DNA of 64,000 nucleotides from Acidimicrobiia bacterium (GCA_016871315.1 VFZE01000021.1:1-64000), one strand, 5' to 3'; numbered from the stretch's first letter, positions 8,362 through 18,026 are shown. A program made the numbers and translations. Notes: generated from the sequence alone by a model not told the origin.

Positions 8362-9747
8362 ATGAACCGCAGAAACTTCCTCTTCCACTTCGGCGGCGGG
8401 CTCGGCGGCATCGCCCTCGCCGACCTGCTCCGTGCCGCCGAGCGCCGCCCGCTCGATCACGCCGCCAAAGCCAAGCGAGTCGTGCAGCTCTTCATGTCCG
8501 GCGCCGCCAGCCAGTGCGACATGTTCGACTACAAGCCCCTCCTCATCCAAAAAAGCGGCGAGCAATGGGACCCCGGCGAAAAAGTCGAGCTCTTCCAAAG
8601 CACCCCCGGCGTTGTCATGAAAAGCCCCTGGGAATGGTCGCAACACGGCCAGTCCGGCAAGTGGATGTCGAGCCTCGTTCCCAAGCTCTCCGCCTGCGTC
8701 GACAAGATGGCCTTCATCCTCTCCATGGTCGCCAAGTCCAACGTCCACGGCCCCGCCACGTTCATGCAAAACTCCGGCTTCGTGCTGCCCGGCTTCCCCT
8801 GCATGGGCTCCTGGGTCTCCTTTGCCCTCGGCAGCCTCAACGACAATCTCCCCATCTTCGTCGTCCTGCCCGATTCCCGCGGCTTCGCCCCCAACGGCCC
8901 CGGCAACTGGACCTCCGGCTTCCTCCCCGCCTCGCACCAAGGCACGCTCATCCGCGCCACCAGCGCGAACCCGATCCACGACCTCTTCCCGCCCGAATCC
9001 GCCCACTTCATCAGTAAGGAAAGCGACCAGGACGCCCGCGCGCTGCTCGACCAACTCAACCGCACGCATCTGGGAACCCGTTCCGACGATTCGCGCCTGG
9101 AAGCCCGCATCGCCTCTTACGAAATGGCCGCGCGGCTTCAGTTAAGCGCACCGGAAGCCCTCGACCTCTCCCGCGAGTCCGCGGCCACACGCGCCCTCTA
9201 CGGTGTCGACGACCCCGTCACCTCCGACTTCGGCCGCAACTGCTTGGTCGCCCGCCGACTGCTGGAGCGCGGCGTCCGCTTCGTCCAGGTCTGGAGCGGC
9301 GCCGACAACGGCCACCCCCGGCGCAACTGGGACTCGCATGAGGACCTCGCCAAGGACCATGGCGAAATGGGCGCCGGCATGGACGGCCCCGCCGCCGCGC
9401 TGATCCTTGATCTGGAATCCCGCGGCATGCTGGAGGACACCATCGTCTATTGGACCACCGAATTCGGCCGCATGCCTTGCAGCCAGGGAGCCAAGGGCCG
9501 CGATCATAATCCGTTCGGTTTCGCCACCTGGCTCGCCGGCGGCGGCATCCGCGGCGGCGTCACCTACGGCGCGACAGATGAATGGTCCTACAAAGCCATC
9601 GACAAACCCGTCTATTGCTACGACGTCCACGCCACCGTGCTGCACCTGCTCGGCATCAACCACGAGAAACTCACCTACCGCCACAACGGCATCGACCGCC
9701 GCCTCACCGACGTCCACGGACACGTGATTCGCGAACTGCTGGCCTGA
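8362..9747 (+). CDS. DUF1501 protein, partner of the upstream DUF1549/DUF1553 protein
   Basis: A 461-aa protein. The ATG at 8362 is chosen because it follows the upstream stop directly and gives the usual MNRRNFLFHFGGGLGGIALA start, a Tat-like signal typical of DUF1501 proteins. The family is distantly related to sulfatase / alkaline-phosphatase-fold enzymes, and the conserved TEFGRMPC and RDHNPFGF stretches near residues 370-390 are present. It forms a two-gene unit with the DUF1549/DUF1553 gene. The substrate is unknown. Confidence 0.88.
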   Translation: MNRRNFLFHFGGGLGGIALADLLRAAERRPLDHAAKAKRVVQLFMSGAASQCDMFDYKPLLIQKSGEQWDPGEKVELFQSTPGVVMKSPWEWSQHGQSGKWMSSLVPKLSACVDKMAFILSMVAKSNVHGPATFMQNSGFVLPGFPCMGSWVSFALGSLNDNLPIFVVLPDSRGFAPNGPGNWTSGFLPASHQGTLIRATSANPIHDLFPPESAHFISKESDQDARALLDQLNRTHLGTRSDDSRLEARIASYEMAARLQLSAPEALDLSRESAATRALYGVDDPVTSDFGRNCLVARRLLERGVRFVQVWSGADNGHPRRNWDSHEDLAKDHGEMGAGMDGPAAALILDLESRGMLEDTIVYWTTEFGRMPCSQGAKGRDHNPFGFATWLAGGGIRGGVTYGATDEWSYKAIDKPVYCYDVHATVLHLLGINHEKLTYRHNGIDRRLTDVHGHVIRELLA

Positions 9748-9751
9748 CCCC

Positions 9752-9868
9752 TTGAACCTTATACCTACTTCAAGGTTCACAATAATAAACAGCCATGACC
9801 GCGACACCGGCCGCCTCCATCTCCAGGAGCGCTTCCGCGCCGCCATCAACTTCAGCTACTTCTTCTGA
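9752..9868 (+). pseudogene. Possible C-terminal remnant of an outer-membrane beta-barrel protein
   Basis: Between the DUF1501 stop and the HMA gene there is an open stretch ending INFSYFF followed by TGA at 9866-9868. Alternating hydrophobic/polar residues and a terminal Phe are the hallmark of the last strand of an outer-membrane barrel. No start codon or upstream barrel sequence is available, because that frame runs back into DUF1501. If real, this is the last 30 or so residues of a deleted gene. It is short and could be chance. Confidence 0.25.
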
Positions 9869-9884
9869 TATGGAAAGGAAAATC

Positions 9885-10211
9885 ATGAAACTCCTCCCGC
9901 TGCTCGCCATCCTCGCCATGCCTCTCTCCGCCGAATTCCGCCAGATCGACCTCACCATCTTCGGCATGGATTGAGCCGTCTGTGCCCACGCCGTGAGCGT
10001 CGGGATCCAAGAAGTCGAAGGCGTCGAATCCGTCAAGGTCAATCTCAACCAGGGCCTAAGGCGCGATCCCCGCCGATCAACACCTCATCCGCTTCACCGG
10101 CCTTGCAGAATAGCCGTCTCCGGCGCCTCCTCCGGCTCCGTCCACACAATCACCGCTGACGGCAACGTCGTGCAGACCAGAATCAAGCCGAACAGGATCC
10201 TCTTACGGTAG
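9885..10211 (+). CDS. Probable selenocysteine-containing HMA-domain protein, 3' half damaged
   Basis: The ATG at 9885 has AGGA about 6 bases upstream and begins a signal-peptide-like MKLLPLLAILAMPLSA. Residues 19-55 read as the first half of a heavy-metal-associated (MerP/Atx1-like) domain. Codon 30, exactly at the first Cys of GMxCxxC, is TGA (9972-9974), giving GMD-U-AVC with Cys33 as partner. The frame then continues as convincing HMA sequence to about residue 56 (VESVKVNLNQG). A SECIS-like hairpin follows the TGA and selB is at 54.5 kb. After 10056 the frame-0 sequence no longer looks like HMA and ends at 10211; a natural-looking tail (GAIPADQHLIRFTGLAE, ending at 10113) is in the +1 frame, pointing to an out-of-frame internal deletion. 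The alternative is a simple Cys-to-stop nonsense mutation in a dying gene. Confidence 0.6.
9985..10004 (+). promoter_or_regulatory. Candidate bacterial SECIS hairpin
   Basis: CCCACGC (9985-9991) pairs with GCGT plus GGG (9997-10000 and 10002-10004) around a five-base loop CGTGA (9992-9996), with one bulged C at 10001. The loop starts 17 nucleotides after the in-frame TGA and has G at its second position followed by U, meeting the usual bacterial SECIS rules (loop about 16-37 nt from UGA, G in the first two loop bases). The pairing was found by eye; folding energy was not computed. Confidence 0.55.
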
Positions 10212-10549
10212 GCCGGATCAGGCAACCACAGCCAACCCTCCATCGCCAGCGTCCCGTACACAACCCCCGCGCTAACCAGCCCCGCGAGTATCCAATACGC
10301 CTGAACAAACGACCGGTGCCGCACCTCCGTCTGCCGCTCATCCCGGCTTGTGTACGGGCGCAAGTCTCCCACAAATCCGTACTCGCGCGTCAGTCTCACC
10401 AGCGTGACCCAACACGCGAACAGAACCAGACCAGCGATGCCCACGCCTAAAACGGGCGCACCGCCGCGCTCCATTCCTGCCATTACACACAGCCCCACGT
10501 AGCTCGCGTAAAGCGTAATCACCAGCCCACGCCGCCTCGATCTGCTCAT
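10094..10549 (-). CDS. Four-helix membrane protein, partner of XRE regulator
   Basis: A 151-aa protein with four hydrophobic segments (about residues 9-26, 31-50, 86-104, 117-135) separated by a polar loop near 55-80. It lies 3 bp downstream of the small XRE regulator on the same strand; small helix-turn-helix regulators paired with membrane proteins of this type (DUF2178-like) are common in bacteria. Its 3' end overlaps the tail of the HMA gene on the opposite strand, at the site of the suspected deletion. No enzymatic motif is visible. Confidence 0.65.
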   Translation of the reverse strand: MSRSRRRGLVITLYASYVGLCVMAGMERGGAPVLGVGIAGLVLFACWVTLVRLTREYGFVGDLRPYTSRDERQTEVRHRSFVQAYWILAGLVSAGVVYGTLAMEGWLWLPDPAYRKRILFGLILVCTTLPSAVIVWTEPEEAPETAILQGR

Positions 10550-10552
10550 CGC

Positions 10553-10750
10553 TCATCCTCCTGTTGAATAGAGAATCTCGCTCATCGGTTGAAACGGCTT
10601 TCTCGAAAAGATCGCTTCAATCGGAATCCCAAAGAACTCGCTGATCCGGAACGCAAGCTCCAGACTCGGATGGAAATCCCCGCGTTCCAGATATCCAATC
10701 GTCTGGTAGCTCACATCCAGAGCCTTAGCCAGTTCCTGCCGGCGGCGCAT
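10553..10750 (-). CDS. Small XRE-family HTH regulator, N-terminus probably lost
   Basis: A 65-aa protein with a clear Cro/CI-type helix-turn-helix (ELAKALDVSYQTIGYLERG) and the ending PSLELAFRISEFFGIPIEAIF typical of YozG-like regulators. Intact members have about 15 more residues before the ELA helix. Here a stop codon lies four codons upstream of the ATG, and the upstream DNA belongs to the divergent acetyltransferase fragment. Both genes therefore appear cut at the same junction near 10747. The protein may still fold, but helix 1 is incomplete. Confidence 0.6.
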   Translation of the reverse strand: MRRRQELAKALDVSYQTIGYLERGDFHPSLELAFRISEFFGIPIEAIFSRKPFQPMSEILYSTGG

Positions 10751-11172
10751 CCCTCGGCTTCACGCAGACCCCAACAGACGACGAAGCCGCCCGATACTGG
10801 TCAACTGTCCTCGACGCTGTACAAAAAGAGGTACGCCTGCTCCTCGCCGCCCACGACGGCCCGCGCCTCATCGGCAGTCTGCAAATCGCGCTCGAACCCC
10901 GCCCCAATGGGAACCATCGTGCAGAACTCGCCAAGCTCTTCGTGCTCACCGCGTATCACCGCCGCGGCATCGCACACCAGCTCATTCAGGAAGCTCTCGC
11001 CGTTGCCCAAGCCCACGGCCGCACGCTCCTCACCATGGACACCCGGCAGGGCGGCGCCGCCGAACGTCTCTGCGAATCTCTCGGCTTCACCCGTCTCGGC
11101 GTCATCCCCGCCTACGCCCGCAGCACCGCGGGCTCGCTCGAAGCAACCACCTTCTTCTACCACCAGCTTTAG
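10747..11172 (+). pseudogene. GNAT acetyltransferase fragment lacking its N-terminus
   Basis: A continuous GNAT-like sequence runs in frame from about 10747 to the TAG at 11170: ASLGFTQTPTDDEAA, then ELAKLFVLTAYHRRGIAHQL (the acetyl-CoA-binding R/Q-x-x-G-x-G/A region), then LLTMDTRQGGAAERLCESLG and the usual TTFFYHQL end. About 30 N-terminal residues, including strand 1, are missing. No ATG, GTG or TTG exists in frame before the GTG at 10942, which would cut away half the fold. It abuts the truncated XRE gene head to head, so both were probably cut by one deletion or rearrangement. Confidence 0.72.
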
Positions 11173-11325
11173 CCGCAACGCGGCCGCGCCTCCACCGCGA
11201 ACGCCAGTGACAACTGCCGCCAAGAAATTTTCGGTTTGTTTTCAATAGTCTCCGCGATTCGATTTGCGCGGATTGCACCCTTGGCCCTCCACAATGACCA
11301 CAGATTCGTCCTGGAGGACATTGCC

Positions 11326-11478
11326 ATGAACATTAGCTATCCGATAGAAAACCAGAAGCTGGCCCGCATCTGGTCCGACCGCCGCGAGCGCCTCGTCGCC
11401 GTCCGAATACACTATTCCACGCTTGAGCAAGGAGGCTGCAAGCTGTTCCAGCTCAGCGAGGTGGAAGATCTGGAGTAA
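11326..11478 (+). CDS. Small hypothetical protein (50 aa)
   Basis: A 50-aa frame with GGAGG at 11313-11317, eight bases before the ATG. The protein is charged, has one Cys (in QGGCKLFQ) and no membrane segment or recognised motif. The strong ribosome-binding site is the main support. It lies between the acetyltransferase fragment and the PilZ gene. Function is unknown. Confidence 0.5.
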   Translation: MNISYPIENQKLARIWSDRRERLVAVRIHYSTLEQGGCKLFQLSEVEDLE

Positions 11479-11590
11479 ATCTTCACCCCTCTCTGGGGGG
11501 ATCGCGGAAAAAGTACCAGAACCAAAGGGGTAATTCGCCTTAGATTGTCTATTGACCCGCCCCCCTCCCACCCTTTACCTTAGGGTTGTG

Positions 11591-11932
11591 ATGTTGCAAT
11601 CCGACCAACGCAAGACCAAGCGCTTCGATCTAAGGCTGCCCATTGAGCTGGTACGCATGGGCGCCGAGCCGATCGCCACCACCACCGAAACACGGAATGT
11701 CAGTTCCGGCGGGGTGCTGTTTATCTCCGAATCGCAGCTGCCGGTCGGCGAGCCAATTGAATACTTCATCACCTTGCACGCGGGGAAGGATTCCAACAAC
11801 GTGCGCCTGCACTGCGTGGGCACCGTGATCCGGCTCGAGGCCCGCCCGCGGCGCACGCGCAAGGACAAGGAAATGCCCTTCAACGTCGCGGCTACGCTGG
11901 AGCGTTACGAGTTCATTCGCAACAACCGCTAA
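11591..11932 (+). CDS. PilZ-domain protein
   Basis: A 113-aa single-domain protein. The ATG at 11591 places RKTKRF near the start, matching the R-x3-R-like loop at the head of PilZ domains, and NVSSGGVLF at residues 37-45 matches the D/N-x-S-x-x-G motif. PilZ domains usually bind cyclic-di-GMP. The first motif is Lys-rich rather than the exact RxxxR, so binding is not certain. It stands alone between a small unknown and uvrA. Confidence 0.78.
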   Translation: MLQSDQRKTKRFDLRLPIELVRMGAEPIATTTETRNVSSGGVLFISESQLPVGEPIEYFITLHAGKDSNNVRLHCVGTVIRLEARPRRTRKDKEMPFNVAATLERYEFIRNNR

Positions 11933-12009
11933 AGCCCCCGCGGAAACTCATCAACCGGCGGCCCCGTTCATGGGACAATGAAATGTTTCGTCCCTGAGCG
12001 CCATTCATC

Positions 12010-14772
12010 ATGCTGGACCGCATCACCGTGCATGGGGCACGGCAGCACAACCTGAAGAATCTCCGCATCGAGATCCCGCGTAACAGCCTTACTGTTGTCA
12101 CCGGCCTCAGTGGCTCCGGAAAATCCTCGCTCGCCTTCGACACTGTTTACGCCGAAGGCCAGCGCCGATACGTCGAAACCCTCTCCCCCTATGCGCGCCA
12201 GTTCCTCGATCAGATGGAGCGGCCCGACGTTGATTCCATCGACGGCCTCAGCCCGGCGATCTCCATCGAGCAGAAGACAACCAGCCGCAGCCCGCGCTCC
12301 ACCGTCGGCACCATCACCGAGATCTACGACTACCTGCGCGTCTTGTTCTCGAGCATCGGCACGCCCTACTGCCCGCAATGCAACGTCGAGATTGCGCCCC
12401 AATCCACGCAACAGATCGTCGAACAGATCTCCGGCATGCGGCAGGACGAACGCGTCATGATCCTCGCCCCCATCGTCCGAGGCCGCAAGGGCGAATACCG
12501 CAAGGATCTCGAAAAGCTCCTCAAGCAGGGCTACCTCCGCGCCCGCATCGACGGCCAGCTGCGTTCACTCGACGAAGAGATCGTCCTCGACAAGCGCCGC
12601 AATCACACTATCGAGGTCGTCGTCGACCGCCTGCTCATCAAGCCGGGCCTCACCGACAGGCTGGCATCTTCGGTCGAAACCGCCACCAAGCTCGCCGGCG
12701 GCCTCGTCGTGGTCGCCGTCGTCAACGGCCCCGAACAACTCTATTCCCAGAAACAGGCCTGCCCGGAATGCGGCGCCGGCGTGCCCCACCTGGAGCCGCG
12801 CTCCTTCTCCTTCAACAGCCCCTATGGCGCATGCGACGGCTGCCACGGTCTCGGGAGCAAGTGGAGCTTTGATCCCGACAAGGTCATCACCGATTCCTCA
12901 CGCCCGCTTCTGGATGGCGGCCTCGGCGCCGGCGCAGGCTCCACGCTGATGAATCAGCGGCTCAATGAATACGCCCGCAAGGCGCGCATCAATCTATCCA
13001 AGCCGTTCGAGGAACTCCCCGCCAAGGCGCGCCGCACGCTGCTTGAAGGCGGCGACAACTTCCCCGGCATCCTTACTCTTCTCCAGGACGCCTTCGACAA
13101 TGCCTCTGACGCATACCGCGAATGGCTGCTCGAATTCATGTCGCCCGCCGTCTGCGATCAGTGCAACGGCGCGCGCCTGAAACCCTCCTCCCTTGCCGTC
13201 CGTTTCCAGGGCATCTCCGTCTCCGAATTCACCCAAGCATCTCTCGGCCGAGCTTTGGAGTTGGCCGAAAGCTGGGAGCTCAACGAGCGCGAATCCAAAA
13301 TCGCCGGCCGCGTCGTGGAAGAGATCGTGGCCCGCCTCCGTTTCCTGATCGCTGTCGGCCTCGACTATTTGAGCCTCCACCGCTCCGCCGCCACCCTCTC
13401 TGGAGGAGAGGCGCAGCGCATCCGCCTGGCCACGCAAATCGGCTCGCGCCTGCGCGGTGTCCTCTACGTTCTCGATGAGCCCTCCATCGGACTCCACCCC
13501 CGCGACAATGACCGCCTGCTCGACACGCTCGCCGGTCTCCGTGACCTCGGCAACACCGTGCTCGTCGTCGAACACGACGCCGACACCATCCGCCGCGCCG
13601 ATTACGTCATCGACCTTGGCCCCGGCGCAGGCCGTCTCGGCGGCAAACTGGTCGCGGAAGGCACGCCCGAGGCTATCGCCGCCAACACCGAATCGCTCAC
13701 CGGCCGCTACCTCTCCGGGGCAGTCGAGATCATCGCGCCGCAGTTCCGCCGGCATGGCAACGGCCACCGCCTCACCGTCCGCGGCGCGCGGCACAACAAC
13801 CTGAGGAACATCGACGTCGAGTTTCCCCTCGGCATGCTGATCGCCGTCACCGGCGTCTCCGGCAGCGGCAAATCCAGCCTTATTCACGACATCCTCTACC
13901 GCGCCCTCTCCAAACATGTCTACGGCTCCCGCCACGAGCCCGGCGCGCACGACGCCATCGACGGCCTCGACCACATCGACAAGGTCATTGAGATCGATCA
14001 GTCCCCTATCGGCCGCACCCCGCGCAGCAATCCCGCCACCTACACCGGCGTCTTCACGCCCATCCGCGACCTCTACGCCCGGCTCCCCGCCTCCCGCGAG
14101 CGCGGCTACAAGCCGGGCCGCTTCAGTTTCAACGTCAAGGGCGGCCGCTGCGAAGCCTGCCAGGGCGACGGCCTCAAGCGCATCGAAATGAGCTTCCTGC
14201 CCGACGTCTACGTCACCTGCGACATCTGCCGCGGACGCCGCTACAATCAGGAAACCCTGCAAGTCAAATACAAGTCTTTCTCCATCGCCGATCTGCTGGA
14301 ATCCACCGTCGAAGAGGCCGTGCCGTTACTCGAAAACATCCCGCAAATTCACTCCCGCCTCAGCACCCTCAACGACGTCGGCCTCGGCTACATTCACCTC
14401 GGCCAGTCCTCCACCACCCTCTCCGGCGGTGAGGCCCAGCGCATCAAGCTCGCCCGCGAACTCAGCCGCCGCCAGACCGGCCGCACCTTCTACATCCTCG
14501 ACGAACCAACAACAGGCCTCCACTTTGAAGATGTCAATCGCCTGCTCGACGTGTTACAAAAGCTCGTGGAGCTTGGCAACACCGTCGTTGTCATCGAGCA
14601 TCAGCTTGATGTAGTGAAGGCCGCCGACTGGGTTATTGACCTCGGTCCCGAGGGCGGCGAAAAGGGCGGCCAGGTTGTGTCGGCCGGCCCGCCGGAACAG
14701 ATCGCCCGCAGCCGCCGCAGCCACACCGGCCGGGCGCTCCAGAAACTGCTGGGCAAAGGACAAGCAGCTTGA
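12010..14772 (+). CDS. uvrA: UvrA, excinuclease ABC subunit A
   Basis: A 920-aa protein of normal UvrA length. It has Walker [10 protein letters not shown] near residue 33, ABC signature [12 protein letters not shown] in the first half, a second Walker [10 protein letters not shown] and a second [12 protein letters not shown], plus zinc-finger pairs CPEC...CDGC and CEAC...CDIC. UvrA recognises bulky DNA lesions and loads UvrB for nucleotide excision repair. The next gene starts at a TTG overlapping its stop, so an unrelated downstream series may be co-transcribed. No LexA box was identified upstream. Confidence 0.98.
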   Translation: MLDRITVHGARQHNLKNLRIEIPRNSLTVVTGLSGSGKSSLAFDTVYAEGQRRYVETLSPYARQFLDQMERPDVDSIDGLSPAISIEQKTTSRSPRSTVGTITEIYDYLRVLFSSIGTPYCPQCNVEIAPQSTQQIVEQISGMRQDERVMILAPIVRGRKGEYRKDLEKLLKQGYLRARIDGQLRSLDEEIVLDKRRNHTIEVVVDRLLIKPGLTDRLASSVETATKLAGGLVVVAVVNGPEQLYSQKQACPECGAGVPHLEPRSFSFNSPYGACDGCHGLGSKWSFDPDKVITDSSRPLLDGGLGAGAGSTLMNQRLNEYARKARINLSKPFEELPAKARRTLLEGGDNFPGILTLLQDAFDNASDAYREWLLEFMSPAVCDQCNGARLKPSSLAVRFQGISVSEFTQASLGRALELAESWELNERESKIAGRVVEEIVARLRFLIAVGLDYLSLHRSAATLSGGEAQRIRLATQIGSRLRGVLYVLDEPSIGLHPRDNDRLLDTLAGLRDLGNTVLVVEHDADTIRRADYVIDLGPGAGRLGGKLVAEGTPEAIAANTESLTGRYLSGAVEIIAPQFRRHGNGHRLTVRGARHNNLRNIDVEFPLGMLIAVTGVSGSGKSSLIHDILYRALSKHVYGSRHEPGAHDAIDGLDHIDKVIEIDQSPIGRTPRSNPATYTGVFTPIRDLYARLPASRERGYKPGRFSFNVKGGRCEACQGDGLKRIEMSFLPDVYVTCDICRGRRYNQETLQVKYKSFSIADLLESTVEEAVPLLENIPQIHSRLSTLNDVGLGYIHLGQSSTTLSGGEAQRIKLARELSRRQTGRTFYILDEPTTGLHFEDVNRLLDVLQKLVELGNTVVVIEHQLDVVKAADWVIDLGPEGGEKGGQVVSAGPPEQIARSRRSHTGRALQKLLGKGQAA

Positions 14773-15728
14773 GCCGTTATTCGAAAAAACCGATCGATCT
14801 GTCGGGGCTGAAGACCGTCTCCCTCCACTCCCGCGGCGGCAAAGTTACCACCGAACTATTCGCCAAGCCGCACCAGCGCGGCTCAGGCGTCAACACCCTG
14901 ATCGATTCGCTGCCACATCTTTTGGCCGCTGACAATTTCCGCGCCGTCGTCGATGCTCTCGCCGAAGCCCGCCGCAGCAAACGCGCGATCCTCTGGGGCT
15001 TGGGCGGCCACGTCATCAAGTGCGGCCTCGCACCCATCCTTCTCGACCTCATGCGCCGCGGCTACGCCACCGGATTCTCGATGAACGGCTCCGGCGCAAT
15101 CCACGACATGGAGATCGGCATGGCCGGCCATACCAGCGAGGATGTCGAGGCCGTGCTGCCCGACGGCAGCTTCGGCTCGGCCGAGGAAACAGGCAAGGAG
15201 TTCAACCGCGCCCTCATCGAAGCCCATCGCGATGGCATCGGCGCCGGCGAAGCCCTCGGCCGCCTGCTGGATACGCTCGCCGATGCGCGCTTCGCTTCGC
15301 ACAGCCTCTTGCTCGGCGCATGGCGCAACGCGACGCCCGTCACCATTCACATCGCCGTCGGCACCGACACCCCGCACACGCACCCCGCCGCCGACGCCGC
15401 CGCCATAGGCCACGCCACCCATCACGACTTCCGCCTCTTCTGTTCCCTTGTCGAAGACCTGAACGACGGCGGCGTCTACCTCAACACCGGTTCCGCCGTC
15501 ATCATGCCGGAAGTCTTTCTCAAGGCCGTCTCCAGCGTCCGCAATCTCGGCCGCCCCCTCAAGAAGTTCGTCACCGTCAATTTCGATTTCCTCCAGCACT
15601 ACCGCCCCCGCGTCAATGTCGTCGAGCGTCCGCATTCGAACGCCGGCGGCAAAGGCTACCCCCTCACCGGCCACCATGAGCTGATGATCCCCCTGCTCGC
15701 CGCCGCCCTCATCGAGCGCGAAGAATGA
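14769..15728 (+). CDS. Conserved hypothetical protein, possibly Rossmann-like (deoxyhypusine-synthase-like)
   Basis: A 319-aa soluble protein beginning at a TTG that overlaps the uvrA stop (TTGA). Conserved-looking Gly-rich stretches such as [16 protein letters not shown] and [14 protein letters not shown] suggest a nucleotide-binding alpha/beta fold. The NGSGAIHD-x-E pattern recalls deoxyhypusine-synthase-like proteins, but eIF5A-type chemistry is not expected in bacteria, so I make no functional claim. It is coupled to the protease gene downstream by ATGA. Being between uvrA and a membrane protease gives little hint of role. Confidence 0.6.
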   Translation: MSRYSKKPIDLSGLKTVSLHSRGGKVTTELFAKPHQRGSGVNTLIDSLPHLLAADNFRAVVDALAEARRSKRAILWGLGGHVIKCGLAPILLDLMRRGYATGFSMNGSGAIHDMEIGMAGHTSEDVEAVLPDGSFGSAEETGKEFNRALIEAHRDGIGAGEALGRLLDTLADARFASHSLLLGAWRNATPVTIHIAVGTDTPHTHPAADAAAIGHATHHDFRLFCSLVEDLNDGGVYLNTGSAVIMPEVFLKAVSSVRNLGRPLKKFVTVNFDFLQHYRPRVNVVERPHSNAGGKGYPLTGHHELMIPLLAAALIEREE

Positions 15729-16438
15729 CCAACGAAGAGCGCTACCCTTTCTGGAACTATCACGACCTCGCGCTGTTCATTGGAGCCGCGCTCCCCTCCA
15801 TGCTGCTCTCGATCCTGCTGGTCACCGTGCTGCGCAAGATTGCCCCCGGCAGCGGCAAGGCCGCCGAAGCCATTCTGGTCCAATTCCTCGGCTACACCTT
15901 CTGGTTCCTCAGCCTCTACGCTCTTCTCCGCGTCCGCCACGGCCGCCCCTTCTGGCGCTCGCTCGCATGGAGCGGATCCACGCGCGGCATAGCCCGCTGC
16001 CTGATCGCCGGACCTCTGGTGGCGCTCGCGGCCGGCTGGACCGGCCACCTTCTCGGCCGCCCCCAAGCCGACGTACCGATGATGGAGTTGTTCTCCGACC
16101 GCTTCTCCATCGTCCTAATCGGCATCTTCGCCGTGTCGCTGGGCCCGCTGTGTGAGGAATTAGCCTTCCGTGGCTTTCTGATGCCGCTTGTCTCCCGCAC
16201 ACTTGGCTCCGCGGCCGGCATCATCATCGCCGCCATCCCGTTCGCCATGCTGCACGGCCCCCAGTATGGCTGGAACTGGTCGCACATTCTTCCCGTGGGA
16301 CTTGCCGGCGTTGCTTTCGGTTACGCGCGTCACGCCACTGGTTCTACTGGCGCCGCCACCGCCATGCACGCCACCTACAACCTGACTTTTCTCGCCGCCA
16401 TCATCATCAACAGAGAGGGTATTTTCGGTACATGGTAG
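15725..16438 (+). CDS. CPBP-family intramembrane glutamic protease (CAAX/Abi type)
   Basis: A 237-aa membrane protein with about six to seven hydrophobic segments and the three family motifs: [11 protein letters not shown] near residue 140 (catalytic EExxxR), a His-containing MLHGPQYGW near 175, and HATYN near 216. Bacterial members are implicated in self-immunity to bacteriocin-like peptides or in protein maturation; the substrate here is unknown. Its start overlaps the upstream stop (ATGA) and its 3' end overlaps mtnA by 7 bp. Confidence 0.86.
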   Translation: MTNEERYPFWNYHDLALFIGAALPSMLLSILLVTVLRKIAPGSGKAAEAILVQFLGYTFWFLSLYALLRVRHGRPFWRSLAWSGSTRGIARCLIAGPLVALAAGWTGHLLGRPQADVPMMELFSDRFSIVLIGIFAVSLGPLCEELAFRGFLMPLVSRTLGSAAGIIIAAIPFAMLHGPQYGWNWSHILPVGLAGVAFGYARHATGSTGAATAMHATYNLTFLAAIIINREGIFGTW

Positions 16439-17442
16439 AGACCATTGAATGGAAGCCGGAAGGCGTCGTCATGATTGACCAGACACGCCTGCCGCGTGAG
16501 TTTTCCTACGTCACTTGCACCAGCTATCAGGAGGTGGCCGAAGCCATCCGCTCCATGGTCATCCGCGGAGCTCCCGCCATCGGCGTCGCCGCCGCCATGG
16601 GCGTCGCGCTCGGCATGCAACAGCCCAACGCCTCGATGGATACGATCTGCGACGATCTGGCCGGAACGCGCCCTACCGCCGTCAACCTCTTCTGGGCCAT
16701 TGACCGGATGAAGCGCCTCTATGCCTCCCTCGATGGCAAACCCGCCGCCGAAATCCGCGCCGCCCTCGTCGCCGAAGCCCAGAAGATCAAGCTCGAAGAC
16801 ATCGCCGTCAACCAGGCCATGGGCCGCCACGGAGCCGAACTCATCCCCGACGGCAAAACCGTCCTCACCCACTGCAACGCCGGAGCCCTCGCCACCGCCG
16901 GCTACGGCACCGCCCTCGGCGTCATCCGCGCCGCTGTCGAGGCCGGCAAGAAGATCGACGTTTTCGCCGACGAAACCCGGCCCTTCCTCCAAGGCGCCCG
17001 CCTCACCGCCTGGGAACTCCAGCAGGACAACATCCCCACAACGATCATCACCGACAACATGGCCGGCTACTTCATGCGCCAGGGCCGCATCGGCTGCGTC
17101 GTCGTCGGCGCAGACCGCATCGCCGCCAACGGCGATGTCGCCAACAAAGTCGGCACCTACTCCGTGGCCGTCCTCGCCAAGGAGAACAACGTCCCCTTCT
17201 ACGTCGCCGCGCCCATCTCTACACTCGATCTGACGCTCACCTCCGGCGACCAGATCCCCATCGAGCAGCGCTCCCCCCGCGAAGTCACCGAAGTCTTCGG
17301 CGTCCCCGTCGCCCCCGAAGGCATCGCTGTGCAAAACCCCGCCTTCGACGTCACCCCCTCCCGCTACGTCACCGCCATCATCACCGAAAAAGGCATCGCC
17401 CGAGCCCCGTACGAAGGCTCCCTGCGCGACCTGGCTGGCTGA
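16432..17442 (+). CDS. mtnA: MtnA, S-methyl-5-thioribose-1-phosphate isomerase
   Basis: A 336-aa aldose-ketose isomerase of the methionine salvage pathway. The family hallmarks are visible: [13 protein letters not shown] near residue 43, the catalytic Cys in [15 protein letters not shown] near 145-150, and the catalytic Asp in [17 protein letters not shown] near 225-235. eIF2B-alpha-like relatives lack this Cys/Asp pair, so MtnA is preferred. No other methionine-salvage gene lies next to it; it is coupled to the protease gene and followed 2 bp later by a reductase-like gene. Confidence 0.95.
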   Translation: MVETIEWKPEGVVMIDQTRLPREFSYVTCTSYQEVAEAIRSMVIRGAPAIGVAAAMGVALGMQQPNASMDTICDDLAGTRPTAVNLFWAIDRMKRLYASLDGKPAAEIRAALVAEAQKIKLEDIAVNQAMGRHGAELIPDGKTVLTHCNAGALATAGYGTALGVIRAAVEAGKKIDVFADETRPFLQGARLTAWELQQDNIPTTIITDNMAGYFMRQGRIGCVVVGADRIAANGDVANKVGTYSVAVLAKENNVPFYVAAPISTLDLTLTSGDQIPIEQRSPREVTEVFGVPVAPEGIAVQNPAFDVTPSRYVTAIITEKGIARAPYEGSLRDLAG

Positions 17443-17444
17443 AA

Positions 17445-18026
17445 ATGAGAAGACTCGTCTATTTAGTCGCCGTTACAGCGGACGGCTTCATCGCTCGAAC
17501 TGACGGGTCGTTTGATGGTTTCCTCACCGATGGGGAGCACATCGAGGATTTGTTTCGCCGTTTTCCCGAGACGTTCTCCGCGCACTTTAGACAGCAGCCC
17601 GTTGGCTTGGGCCGCACCGAATTCGGCTTCGATACCGTGCTGATGGGGAGGCGGACCTACGAGGTAGCGGCGAAGGCCGGCATTCTGAGTCCCTACCCTC
17701 ATCTGCGTCAGATTGTATTTTCCCGCTCGATTGATGGCGCGCGTTATGAACCTGTTCAGGTGGTTGCCGGGGATGCCGTCCAGTTTGTCCAGCGCCTGAA
17801 ACAGGATCCTGGCGGAAGCATCTGGCTTTGCGGCGGCTCGGAACTGGCTGGGACTCTGTTGGACGAAATCGACGAACTGGTGCTGAAGGTGAATCCAGTC
17901 GTCTTGGGCGATGGGCTGTCGCCTTTCCACAAGGCGGTTCCGGCGAAGCAAATGGAATTGTTGTCCTCTCACATGTACAACAACGGCGTGGCCCTCATGC
18001 ACTACCGCCTCCCAACTGGCCGCTAG
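17445..18026 (+). CDS. Dihydrofolate reductase-like protein (RibD C-terminal domain family)
   Basis: A 193-aa protein starting MRRLVYLVAVTADGFIA, the usual first strand of the RibD_C/DHFR-like family, with VLMGRRTYE (residues 66-74) and the NADPH-binding IWLCGGSELAGTLL near 125-138. Such stand-alone proteins reduce unknown pteridine- or flavin-like substrates with NADPH. It follows mtnA by 2 bp and probably belongs to the same transcript. The specific reaction cannot be assigned. Confidence 0.82.
   Translation: MRRLVYLVAVTADGFIARTDGSFDGFLTDGEHIEDLFRRFPETFSAHFRQQPVGLGRTEFGFDTVLMGRRTYEVAAKAGILSPYPHLRQIVFSRSIDGARYEPVQVVAGDAVQFVQRLKQDPGGSIWLCGGSELAGTLLDEIDELVLKVNPVVLGDGLSPFHKAVPAKQMELLSSHMYNNGVALMHYRLPTGR

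Noticed and set aside
11479-11590. CCCC...GGGG inverted repeat as a terminator after the 50-aa gene
   Set aside because: The stem is only four base pairs and is not followed by a T-run.
14769-15728. Calling this gene a true deoxyhypusine synthase
   Set aside because: Resemblance is limited to one short motif seen by eye and no eIF5A-type substrate is expected in bacteria.
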